Assembly: GCA_035772735.1 (NCBI GenBank)
Contig: JASDFA010000001.1
Coordinates: forward strand, 58,481,001-58,545,000
DNA from: Datura wrightii
Taxonomy: Eukaryota > Streptophyta > Magnoliopsida > Solanales > Solanaceae
Direction of reading: 5' to 3'
DNA: 64,000 bases
Below the pieces are notes generated by a model, which was not told the DNA's origin, did no database searches, and was given only the letters and a program-made list of their open reading frames with translations. The position numbers were made by a program, and so were the translations under genes. Positions 1-10,853 of the stretch are shown piece by piece; position 1 is the first letter of the stretch; every line of letters starts with the position of its first letter.

Positions 1-14
1 GGTGGGGCGTGACA
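1..14 (+). mobile_element. Extreme 3' end of a family-1 gypsy LTR (rest outside window)
   Basis: The first 14 bases differ by one base (C for T in a CpG context) from the last 14 bases of the LTR that ends at 43,679. They finish in the usual CA. No tRNA-Met primer site follows, so this is probably a solo LTR end or a truncated copy. Confidence 0.4.
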
Positions 15-535
15 ACTAACTCAACTTATTTTAAAACATTTGCACGCAATTACATGTCATGAATTCTTTCTGTCACAGAATCCACATGTCCTACATCAAT
101 AAAGTGCCCTCACATAAATGAATAATCCATACACTCACTCAAAAAGATAATTGTACTTCACAGACTTAGTAGCAAACATACTCTCTCACCCACAAGGAAT
201 AATCATATGCATGCATAAAGTACCATAAGCTTGCCTGTTACGTATATCTCCATTAATTTAAGCATGCTAGACTAGAATCACATAGGACTTTAAAGGATTG
301 TACGTTGGCTAGGGGACGGGTAAGATAACTTCGTGATAGTGACTTACACTTCTCTAAGAACTTTGCAATCTTATACATGATGCGTATTATTTCCTCACTT
401 TAACTTTTTGGCCCTCTGTTCATCACTTATATCTACAAAGAGTTCTCATCATAGTAATATTGCTTCAATTATATCTCTTTTAGAAAAAGTAAGCACTTTT
501 ATTCTTACTTTTCTCTCTTTTTCTTTTATTGATAT
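15..535. other. Unassigned flank between two LTR ends
   Basis: No open frame with recognisable similarity, RNA gene or terminal repeat was found. It is moderately AT-rich. It lies between the plus-strand LTR end at 14 and the left edge of the minus-strand LTR at 536, so it was the target for one or both insertions. Confidence 0.4.
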
Positions 536-3125
536 TATCACGCCCTACCTTGAGAGGCGTAACTGGCACCTAATGCAACACTGGACCTTGAGCTAACCTA
601 GATGCACATATACACTTCTGGTGCATACCAACAACATATAATCAAGAAAACAATTAGCTATATCTCAGCTCAAAACATAGCCTTAGGCTGCAAGGCCGTA
701 ACATAAACACCTGCATCAAATCAGTTTACTCAACAGTTGCAACTATATCATTCTATGCGGGCCGACAAGACCACCATGCTATCTAAATCACAACGAAGAA
801 AGGCAGGTGCCCCTATACATATAAGCCGGCAACGCTACCAACAAATAACATAATTAGGCCCCACGTGGATACTAACACATATCTAACCAAAATTATAGTA
901 TGCAAGCCTCTATGAATGAAATATTGGTTGAGACAAGGCCTCAGCCTACCTAAAAACTGTACATCAAAATACAAGCAAACCTCTAATCATATGGAAACTC
1001 TGGAGGAAAGGAGCTGGCCAATCGCTGGATCTGAACAGCTACTTAAGGAGGTCTCGAAACCTGTATGTCTAAACCTGCAGGTAAGTATGCAGCGCCCCAT
1101 GCGTGGGCGTCAGTATAATATGTAACAAATATGAAAGACAATAATAATAAACTGAATAGAATCTGGTTGAGGAACTGAAAGTAATTAGAAATAGGGCCCA
1201 GAAGTTAACCTGTATGATCTCACAACCATAAACTGTATCTAGCAGGCAAATAAACAGACAAGAGCCTAACATAGCCCTTATAAGCCTAGAAAGTACAAAT
1301 AACACATAATAACCTACCTGGGCTCCCATAAGCCCCGGTAAGTGAAAGCAATCCACCCCTCCTATCTGTATCACTATAGCCCGTAGACAAGCTATAACTA
1401 AGGTATGTTCAACCTTTGAATTGTGACCGAGCCTTCTAGGCTCCTGCGACTGTGTTTGAGCCATCTGGGCTCTTGTAATTGTATCTGAGCCACCTGGGCT
1501 CCTATAATTGTATTTGAGAAGTTTGGGTTTCTATAACTATCTTGGGCTCTATGTCGTCTGGGCTCCTGAAGGCCAATGATGCCACTGTGGCATAAAGGAA
1601 GTTCATAAGTAAATAGACTTAAATATGGCTCTCTCAGATATCATTATAGCTCATGTGAGCAAACTGTAGCCCCGTAGGCAGGTATATCTAAACTTAGCCC
1701 TTCTGGGCAACATATACGTGGGCATCTATATGAGTATCCAGAGGTGTTAGCCTCACATTTGACAGCTGATAAGATCCCCACTTAGGATATCATATAGTCT
1801 ATCAGACTTCTAATAGTTAGGGTGGTTTCTTGAGGGACCCATACGATAATCTATAAGCTGAATGAAGCTATATGGTCACTGACAGTAGGTAGTTCACCTA
1901 AGAAACTGGTACCGGCTCATTACGCAACCTTGGTTCCACTGCCTCATAGGTAAGACTATGTTACCGATATTCTAGCCCTATAGGCGTCAAAGTATGCCAA
2001 CTGCCTGTAGGCGAGTTTTATTACATGTATAGGTGTCAAAATAGAAAGTTATATCGCCAAGAGGCGCCCTATTCTGCCCAATTTAACAAAGTATCCGAAC
2101 AACTAACCATAAGCCTCTATGGCCTCAGCACGGCAGCAAAACACTACTAGTCTCTTTAGACGGTAAATAAATGAACAGGAAGTCTCTATGTTGCTTTTAG
2201 CGATAGTCAAAACTGAATATAATCCTTTCCGACAGGGGATACTATACTACAATCTCAACTCATCTCGTGGCAGCTAATCACTACACATACAATCATGAAC
2301 TACTACCAGGATACAAGTTGTATCAACTATACGACGAAAATAACTAGCCGAAGGAAGTTAGCCTTAACATACCTTAACTGTCGAATTCTTCTCAATCAAT
2401 CCTTCTTTGATTAGGAACTTGTAGTCCCTCCGTATCCTAGCTTATATGCCAAGGAACAAGTTTATTCCAGTTTAGAAGGCAATCCAGCAATATTAACCTG
2501 CAAAACACGACGATACAAGTTACAATGAGTTTAATCCGGAAACATCTCATGAATTCTAATAGATTAGAAGGGTAGAAATACTTACTATCACTTGTAGAGT
2601 ACTAGCCATAGATAGAGATGATTTCTACGAATTTTACCCACTAGGAATTAGTCAAACTGAGCATATTTCAAAGATTCAACTCCACAGATATGTTCTTCGT
2701 AGGCCTGGGAATCATTACCCAAGAAGAATTTATAATTAGATGCGATTTAGCAGCATAATTTGACTTAAAATTAATTGAAATCTCAAGAGTAAATCGCCTA
2801 AGATCGACTGCTCCTTTGGGGAAATTAGTAAAACCAAAGTATCTCACACTTAAATATATTTATATAGGGAGGCAGTGGAGGGAGGTCCGCGGCGAACCTC
2901 TCCTTGCGGCGGAGCAGTGGCGTGATGCGCCGATCCCTACGCCCGGGAAAGGTGCGCGATGCGGCGCTCATGGCGTCTTGCCTCTGGCTCCGACCTCCCG
3001 CTCGCTGGATATTTCGCATGCGATTTCCATCTTCGAGCCTTCTCCCATATGCTCCGCACTCTAAAAACTCTTCAACATGCATATGCACACGTTTGATTAA
3101 CGAAGAAAACTTACGGGGTGTAACA
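536..3125 (-). mobile_element. Family-1 Tekay/Del-like gypsy LTR, minus strand (3' LTR)
   Basis: Read on the minus strand it begins TGTTACACCCCGTAAG at 3,125, directly after a polypurine tract, and ends in a degenerate GGGCGTGATA at 536 where GTGACA is expected. Length is about 2.6 kb, close to the 2.55 kb LTR at 41,132-43,679, which starts and ends the same way. A GC-rich stretch (about 2,880-3,010) lies just upstream of a TATA box. Together with the PPT and chromodomain to its right it is the 3' LTR of a minus-strand element whose remaining pol lies beyond a later insertion at about 3,620. Confidence 0.75.
2857..2866 (-). promoter_or_regulatory. TATA box of the family-1 LTR
   Basis: Minus-strand TATATAAATA lies just 3' of a GC-rich segment, at the position expected for the pol II promoter at the U3/R boundary. 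The equivalent site in the plus-strand copy is TATATAAAG at 41,360. Confidence 0.55.
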
Positions 3126-3408
3126 TCAATTCCCCCTTAGGGACATTCATCCTCGAATGTAATTTAATCTCCAGAAACTCAATTTTGAAGCATTGCCCAA
3201 AAATTTCGGCAGAGTCTCCCTTGTAATATGGACTATTCGAAAATCTTAAACACAGAAAAGTCCAACATAGGCATCTCACAGGACGCTAAAAACAATTGAA
3301 TAACATAGTTCTACACATGACAATAATAATAATAATAACAAAAGTAACAATATAACACCTGAGAACTATCTCACCTCAACTGTAACTGTCTGAGTCTGTG
3401 TACTATCA
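3126..3408 (-). other. Gypsy 3' untranslated tail with polypurine tract
   Basis: On the minus strand this joins the pol stop codons near 3,409 to the 3' LTR. A purine-rich run (AAGGGGGAA, about 3,130-3,138) abuts the LTR start and is the primer site for plus-strand DNA synthesis. Just 5' of it is a segment also found at 13,424-13,445, which shows the two elements belong to related lineages. Confidence 0.65.
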
Positions 3409-3618
3409 TCATAGGGTCTTGAACAAGTGAGGATATCTCAACCTCATCTCGTCATCGGCTTCCAAAGTCATCTCTTCTATATTTCAATTCCTCCATAAGA
3501 CCTTAACAGAGGCTATATCTTTGGTCCTCAATCTGTAGACCTGTTGATCTAGTATCTCTATTAGAGTCTCCGCGTAGGATAGCTCTTCTGTGACCTGAAC
3601 ATCTTCGACTGGGACAAT
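3409..3618 (-). pseudogene. C-terminal chromodomain of gypsy pol (relic)
   Basis: The minus-strand frame from 3,618 encodes the C-terminal end of a chromovirus integrase. Visible pieces are VPVEDVQVTEELSYAE, IEILDQQVYRLRTKDIAS, VKVLWRN and RYPHLF, which belong to the chromodomain tail of the Tekay/Del lineage. In the family this domain directs integration to heterochromatin through histone marks. One in-frame TGA follows VLWRN, and two TGA codons end the frame. The rest of integrase is missing because an Athila-like element begins at about 3,623. Lineage assignment is from motif recognition. Confidence 0.75.
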
Positions 3619-3622
3619 AATA

Positions 3623-5147
3623 ACGCTTACACTTCTCATTTTGAGAGAATGTAAGCGACTATTGTATCAAAACAAATAACGAAACTAGTGCCGAGGTCAA
3701 ATCCCACAAGTACTAGAGAATGATGTGCACAAGAGTTGTTTAATGAATTGAATTGATTCGCATCCAAGCAATGGAAACGTAAATGTAAGTTTTGGGGGAA
3801 GTGAAGGCAAAAATATTGTGGGTTCTAAAATCATCTAGTCAAGAGAGAAAGATAACTAAAATTTGAGAAACAATAATGAGCAAAGTCTAGTGGTGTGGTG
3901 TAGATGGGATGCCAATCAAATCGGGATTTACTAGCTAGTCAAACTATTACTACTATGTGTAAATAACCTTGGAAAAAGATGGAGTCGGATGTCGTCAACC
4001 AATTGGGTTCCTTATTTCTGAGTTCTTTTGAATCTCAAGGCACAATTCAACCATTCCAATATAGTTTGGATTAGGGTCTGAGCTATTTCTAGTCATCAAC
4101 CTCTTAAGGGACTACGATCATGGATTTCAGCTATTTCTAGCCCAACCTCACATAATCAAATCGCAATCCATCATCAAATTCTCCCCCATTACTTAATTTT
4201 TCTTTTTCAAGCTTAAATCAAGTAAGAAAATAATACCCATATTTACAACTATGAGTAATCAACCATACTTTGAGAAGAATTCATTAGAATTACATTAATA
4301 TAGTAATAACAAGACAAATCTAGCAATACCCAAGCGAATTAAACACCCATGATCACACACCTCTAGCTATAGATTTAGCTAATCATAATTGAGAAACACA
4401 AGAGCATATTCAATAATAAACTCAATAAGTTCATCATTAGGAGTAAGCAAAATCAAACTCACAATATTTCTACAATAATAGTTATACCTTGATGAAGAAG
4501 AAGATGAAGATAAAAAGTAATATTCTAATATCTCTTTCTCTCCAATGGAGTTATTCTCTCCCAAAAAGTAAGGGGATATTCAATGATATATTTAGAGTAC
4601 TTTCTTCTAGAATATATATCAAAATAGGGCAAACATTATCCTATTTTTCAAGCTTTAACGATTTTGCTCTGTTCAGGCGTGTCCTCACTTGCGATGGAAC
4701 TAGCAGTTCACCGGTTGCTATTTGCGACCGCCAATCATTTTCTTCTGCAATCCAGTGAAGTTCTAGGGCCTTTCGACAGTGCCTTTAGCGGTTCACCAGT
4801 TAGCATCTATGAGCCAACGATCAATTTCATCATTGATCCAGCCATTTCCAACATCTATCGACGATGGAACCTGTGGATCGCCAGTTGCTGTCTGTGAGCC
4901 GCCGGTTGAAATTCCTCACCAAGCTAGTGGTTGCCTGCGGTTGACCGGCATTTCGCTAATGTCCTCCAGTGGAGCACCGATTTTCACTTGAATTACATCC
5001 TTTTTACTCCAATTCATTCTCCTTTTATTCAAATTAGATACCTGCACACAAAAAGAAAAAAAGGCATAAAATCCAACTGAAAAAGTTAAAAACTAAGCTA
5101 AAGCACATGCTTAAGAGACTGATGAGTTGGTAATTACCAACTCATCA
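3623..5147 (-). mobile_element. Athila-like gypsy LTR, minus strand (3' LTR)
   Basis: Read on the minus strand the LTR starts TGATGAGTTGG at 5,147, immediately after a G-rich polypurine tract, and ends near 3,623 with an AAGCGTTATTA-like sequence. Other Athila-like LTRs here (49,077 and 58,134) end in GTTATCA or ATTATCA at the same place. Length is about 1.5 kb against 1.58 kb for LTR-A. The region 4,670-4,980 repeats short motifs around CCGGT and GCGAT, also seen at 8,640-8,880. It inserted into, and separates, the gypsy pol ending at 3,618. The exact left end is uncertain by a few bases. Confidence 0.65.
5120..5147. repeat. 28-bp perfect palindrome at the LTR edge
   Basis: TGATGAGTTGGTAA is followed at once by its exact reverse complement, with no spacer or mismatch. 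The right arm is the first 14 bases of the LTR on the minus strand, so the whole palindrome forms the outer end of U3. Confidence 0.9.
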
Positions 5148-7103
5148 AACCCCCCAAACTTAAACCATTGCTTGTCTTCAAGTAATGTGATTCTTATCAG
5201 TTCAGCAAAAGGAAGGACATGCCAGTCCATAAGAGTCTATGCATCAATGACCACATCTATGACAACCCAAAAATGCTCACCAACTCACAGAAAAAGAGAA
5301 GAATTTTCCTCTAGAAAAATGTGGAAAAGTTTCAAGATACAACCACAATTCAAAGGCATGATTCACAACTGCTTTCATTTTGCAAAACAAGGGCATAGCG
5401 TATCCAATCAAATACACATAGCATCTCCTTTCGTAACCACTGCACATCAAAGTTTGCCTTAGAGCTCATAGTGCTCATGCCTCAATCATATCTTTACCTT
5501 AATGCAAGTACGTCCTCAAAAGGGAGTGGTGCCACTCACTACAAGAGAGATTCCCTTTCCTTTAGCATAATTCAATGCACACATAAGGGATTATAGAAAG
5601 AAAATTGATCACACTCACTCTCATAAGAGAAATCTGTATGCACACAACTTGACCCATAGGCTTTCCTTTCGTGTAATTTCTCCACTAATGTAGAAACTAC
5701 ACTCAAAATCAATTGGGACTTGCGGGTCATAATGAAGGCTAGGGATAATGGTAGGACAATTATTTAGCTTTAGTGACTAGAACCTCCCTAATGCCTTTAT
5801 GTGAACAACTTTATCTTCCCCATTTAACTCTTTGATCTCCACCTTATCCTCCTTTTACAACCATTTTCATTGTTTATTTCTCAAAGGTCTTCTTTGTAGC
5901 TCATTTGTCTATCATATTAAGCCTTGTCTAAGCAAGAGGTAACACCATTTCACTAGCTATTTCTCTTTTGGTACCTTAAGGTTTTTCAACCCATCATTTT
6001 ATTTCTTTTTATCACAATTTGGTGCTACCTCAAATTTAGGCTCATCACATTTTCCTTTCTTGTAAACACCCAAACTTAGGCTTTTTGCCTCTTCCTCACT
6101 GATTTCCTTATCTTTCCCTATGTCTTGGGGATTCAAGCCCCCATTATTCTCATTCACTCACCACTAGCGATTAGGGAGGATGGGTTCCAAGAAGAGGGTT
6201 ACAAAAAGGGGCATTACCTTGTAATGTGGTTTCCAAGAATCAACAGTCCATAGGCACAATATTGGGTAACAAGGGAAGATATTTTTGGAGGTTATTTTTG
6301 GGTAAAATGAATGGTCAAATAAGAGCCTAAAATCATGTTCTAAGTGAAGCTACTTGAGTCACACTTAGGGCAAGTTCTAGACAAGAAAAGATGCATAAGA
6401 TTCATTTAAAAATCCTTACCACACAAGGCATCACGCGGAAAGAGTTCACACAAGTCATCATTGTTACAACATTTAGATCCAAGACATGAGAACATGCAAA
6501 TTCACAAGTCAAATAGGGAACATATAATGCATGACAAGAGATTGCTACATCTTTCTTTTCAAATGCCCATTTTCATGTTTTTCATGTCGCACACAAAAAT
6601 TTTTGGTGGTACCCGTCAAAAATAACTTCACAAAAGACTCAAAGAAAGAAATTTCATTTTCTCTTAAGAGAGTCGCCTCACAATCTATCATTAGGAAATT
6701 TCAACCCAGTTCAACAATCAAAAAGAAAAAGAAAAAGAAAATGCTCCATAGGAAAGAACCCTGGTATGAAGAAAACCCTTAGAGTTTGCTTACTATCTAC
6801 TTATTTACAAAGGTGAATAAAATTAAACTTGGGTCACAATTTAGGCAATAAGAACAAGGACCCATTCAATAGCATTAACATAAAAAAAACAATTCATTTC
6901 ATGTTAAGCCCGACAAAGGCATTAAGACCATCAACTAACAAGCCCGACAAGGGAACAAATTCATCAATCACAAGCCCAAAAAGGGCACAAATTCATCACA
7001 CCACCACACTTAACCCACCCCTAACAAAAATAATTTACATTGTCCTCAATGTATGCATTACAATTACAAAGGGGAAAGGGACTTCCTGGTGTGGTCACTC
7101 GTG
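5148..7103 (-). other. Athila-like 3' untranslated region with polypurine tract
   Basis: This lies between the accessory-ORF relic and the 3' LTR of the minus-strand element. The tract at 5,148-5,161 reads AAGTTTGGGGGGTT on the minus strand and is the likely plus-strand primer. A similar AAGTTTGGGTG sequence recurs near 6,070. No conserved coding sequence was seen. Plus-strand frames here are chance openings. The corresponding region in copy A (54,944-56,700) is also about 2 kb and non-coding. Confidence 0.6.
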
Positions 7104-8578
7104 ATCAACTTCGTCATCATCATCATCCCCAACTTGGCCAACCTCATCACTATCATCCTCCCCGTCACCTAAGCCCTCAAATAAATCATCGATTGGGCCT
7201 CGAGCTATGGAATGGGCAGGCATAACTGCATCAAGATCACTCATGTCGGGTGCTACCATAGGTCTTAGGCTCTTCCATTCTTGAACTTCAGCTCAAAGAG
7301 AGGTGACGACTCCTTCCACCACATCCACACGAGCACATAGCTTACCCAAGCTATCCTTAATTGACTTCAACTCCTTTTTGACTATTTTCATGATAAGTTC
7401 TGGGAGGCTCTTAGCTAGCCGTTGGAGTTGGCTTTCATGGGAGTGGGTCATTTCTAAAAGCTTTTGAAGTCCATTGGGATGTGAGGAAGTAGTAGGAGGT
7501 GAGGAGCCTCAAATTGATGCACCCAAGAAGCTTGTCCCAATGCCTCAGGATGTGGCATGTTGAGATCAGGGGCATAGGGGGTTGACTCTGAACTAGGGGT
7601 AACGAGCTCATCTGGGACCTCAAAGGCCTAAATCAGCTGCCTCTTGTTCTTGGGAGCATCAGTGTCCCTTTTGCTGGCAACGGAGATCACACCGGAGGTA
7701 GAGCTAGGGGTCTCATACGGAAAAAGGGGTACACCCGCTCTCAAGCATAGCTGCGGTATCAGCACCGCATATGGCATTGATGTGCCGGCTTGTTTGGCCT
7801 TTCTTCTCATTTGATTAGCCACTATCTCCCCAAAGTTAATTGGGACCCCTGTCATGATGCATAAAATAAGGATGACAACTTCCAAATTCACTCACTGTTC
7901 ATTCTTGGATGGTATGATTTTACCGTAAATGAAGTCGAGCCACAACTTGGCCTCGAAGCATAGGTCATGGCGAGATATCTCACCACCCATAGATGCTCAG
8001 AGAGGTGTGTTGGTGGCAATGACTGGAGCTATAACACTGAATTGTCACTCTTTGTTGGCTAGGTAGACCAAATATTCCGTACTCTCATCAATTTCATCCT
8101 CCCAAAACAAAATGTCGACCTAGACACCCCTTACTAACACTGAGGGTAGGCATGGAAAGTCCTCAACTTTTCCTTTGTGATTCATATGCTCCTTACTGGC
8201 CTGATAAGAAGCATAGAATTCCGAGACCAGGCTCTTGTAAAAATTTGTAAGAGGATTGGCAAAGACATGCCATTGGCGGTTGGTGAATTAGGTAGTGATG
8301 TTGGGGAAGTCACCCCTCAGCCCCGCTAAATCGAAGCATTTCTCCACAGTGATGGAGTGGCCATCACAAATAGCATAGTGCCCCTTCATGTTGGGCACAA
8401 AAATATTATCGCCTCTCTGGTGTTGGTAGGGGCTGAGGTGGCTTTGGCTTTTCCTTTGCCCTTTTTCTTTGAAGTGGCGATGGCCTTTCCTTTTCTTGGG
8501 TCCCTCAAAGAAGACATTTTTTTGCAAACACAATGTTTCTTTATGTACTTTTATAATGATAAAATAAATAAACAACAA
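7104..8578 (-). pseudogene. Athila-like accessory ORF ('putative plant transposon protein'), relic
   Basis: One minus-strand frame runs from 8,578 to 7,628 with about five in-frame stops, then continues with frame changes to about 7,104. It opens with a basic segment (KKRKGHRHFKEKGQRK) and has a central block containing VSEFYASYQASKE. The segment INFGEIVANQMRRKA-KQAG is followed by LIPQLCLRAGV. This order matches the accessory ORF of Athila-related elements, often labelled putative plant transposon protein; function is unknown. The C-terminal part is acidic (DDDDDEVDHE). Three of the five stops are TGA where arginine CGA is plausible. It is related to the ORF2 relics at 33,861, 53,291 and 62,336. 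Confidence 0.65.
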
Positions 8579-9128
8579 CTACTCGAAAGATTTAGATGAA
8601 AAATAGGATGATAAATTAGTATGAACAATCCGCCAGCACTGGCAGAACGCAAGCGAACCACAGGAAGTGATTCACAGACCGCCGATAATTAGCTAGTGAT
8701 AGATGAAACACTGGGTTAGCAACTTTTGCACCGGTGACTCATCAGCGAACCAGCAGTCACGATCTGTGAAGCGCCTATGCAACATGGGTCAAGCTAGAGG
8801 CCTAAAGCCAATTTTTTCCCAAGTTGGCGTTTCATCAGCATTTCTCCCGACCTAATCGGCGAATAGCCGATGGTCATCATCCCTATTGCTTCAAAATGCA
8901 CTCCAACATAAGACTCTCAAAAATACTTACTCACATCATATAAAAGCATTATCCACACAAGCAAAAAGGAACAAAATGACAATTTGCTATTAAGAACGGC
9001 GTCACCCAATCTATCATCGGGCAAATTGGGTATTTTACATCCCATGGGGTTACTACTCACCCCAAACTCAACTACACAATAGCAATAACCTCCCTACACC
9101 CAACTAAGCATCACACCTCCATTCCCCA
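8579..9128 (-). other. Motif-rich leader upstream of the Athila-like accessory ORF
   Basis: There is no coding sequence. Short motifs around GGCGA and GCCGA recur. One forms a perfect hairpin with ATCGGC/GCCGAT arms at 8,855-8,871. The equivalent interval in copies A and B (51,643-53,290; 60,662-62,335) is likewise rich in short dyads of a different sequence. The element stops at 9,128, where a plus-strand gypsy LTR begins; gag and protease are absent. Confidence 0.5.
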
Positions 9129-10853
9129 TGTTACACCCTGTAAGTTTCTATCATTTTACCAGCGCGTGAGGACGTATATTGAGAGTTTTGGAGTACGACA
9201 TATGCGAGGAAGGGATCAAAAAATGAATATACCAGCACATTGTTGAGCGAGCAGGAGACCGGGGTCGGAGACTGGGTGCACTGGTCGCGGCGCCGCCCTT
9301 CCGCCCAGCGCCATGGGTGGCACATCGCGCTCGTGGCCTGGCGCGCTAGGCGGTGCGTCGTGCCCCTAGCCACCGCCTCAAGCCTACGTATATATGTTTT
9401 AGGTTCAAGTTTAAATCATATGAACATTTCCCTAAAAATAGACCCTCGGCCATACGATATTTTCCTTCAACTTTTCATCCGATTTTCACCAAATTATGCT
9501 GTTAAACTCTACTCAAACGCAAATTTATCTTGGATAACAAGTTCTGAGCCTACGAAGAACGTTCCTACGGAGTTATTTCTTGAACTTTCACTCAGATTGT
9601 CAGAGATCTGCCGAGTAAAAGTTGTAGAAATCACTTCTAATTGAGTCCTAAGCGGCTACAAGTGATAGGTAAGTATTTCTACCTTCTAAACTCTCGAAAA
9701 TTTGTAAACTTTCGACTGAATTGGATAGAGTTTGATTTGTAGTTAATGTCTTTAAAAAATATTGTTATTAGCCATTTTCTATTATTGAAAATAGCCTTAT
9801 TTTCTCAGCGTAAGGGTTGTAATTTGGTTGACTTATCGGTTTTAGGTTGGAACTATTTGGGTGAACGAAAATCGACAATTGAGGTATGTTAAGGCTAACC
9901 TCTTTGGCAAGTTATTTCCGTTGTATAGTGATACGATCTATGCCTTTGTAAGTAAGTTGTGAGCATCTATATTGTGATTAGCCGCTGCAAGTATTTGAGA
10001 CTAAAATGTAGTACTTTGGTTGGGATTGACTCCACCTAATGTAGCCTTCCGTTGACCAACCTCAAGGTCGCTAGTTGTGTCACTGCCTACGAGGTTTTAG
10101 ATCGCTCAGAGGAGTTATATGATGTCTGAAGGGATGATATTTAGGCCTACAAGGCCATATTACAATTCATCCACGAATGGACTTCTTTTATTCCATAACA
10201 ACATTACTGACCCTCCGTCAAACCTTGTGAGCCCAGGATGCAGTCATAGGAGCCTAGAGGGCTCAGACATAGTTACAGGAGCACAGAGAGCTCAGTTGCA
10301 GACCCAGAGACCAAGTAGGTTAGCTATAGTTGTCTGTCGAATCATATTGACCATGTTAGGGTTATATAGATTGAACTGTACTTTCCAGGGATTATAGGGG
10401 TCCAGGTAGGTTATTCTATGCTAATTGTACCTTCCAAGCTTATGGGGGCCATGTGAGGTTCTTGTTTGTATACTTACTTGTTAGCTATACTTCAAATTGT
10501 GAGGCTATTTCGGTTTAAAATCTTATCCTTCTTATTGATTACTTTCATTTCTTTTATCAGCTTCTATTCAGCTTTTATTAATGCTTTATATATTCAATAC
10601 AAATTTAACTGATGCCCACCTACGAGGTGTTGCATACTTGCCTGCAAGTACAGACAGACGTGTTTTAGGGCCTCCTTAGGAGTCATCTAGGGTTAACAAA
10701 TCAGTCAGCTCCTTTTCTTCAGAGTTGTTGGTTAGAAAGGTTTTCTCTTTTTGTTGTATAGCTTTTGGGTAGGGCAGGGCCCTGTCCCGACCACTAATCC
10801 ATTCTTAGAGGCTTGTGTACTATCATTCCTAGTTGTTGGTTGTTGTTAGCCGT
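9129..10853 (+). mobile_element. Family-1 gypsy LTR, plus strand, 3' truncated
   Basis: It starts TGTTACACCCTGTAAG, matching the 5' ends at 3,125 (minus) and 41,132. A GC-rich block (9,240-9,375) precedes a TATATATG sequence near 9,388, as in the other copies. About 10,750-10,800 matches the segment around 43,190-43,220 (GGGCCCTGTCCCGA). The last few hundred bases of the LTR are missing because a minus-strand family-2 LTR begins at 10,854. Two longish frames inside (9,240-9,644 and its complement) are chance openings in the GC-rich part. Confidence 0.7.

Noticed and set aside
4489..4991. Overlapping plus-strand frames near 4.5-5.0 kb
   Set aside because: They lie inside the Athila-like LTR and show no conserved domain. 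The openings come from repeated GCGAT/CCGGT motifs.
9240..9644. 134-codon plus-strand frame in GC-rich sequence
   Set aside because: It lies entirely inside an LTR, and the GC-rich block simply lacks stops. No domain is visible.
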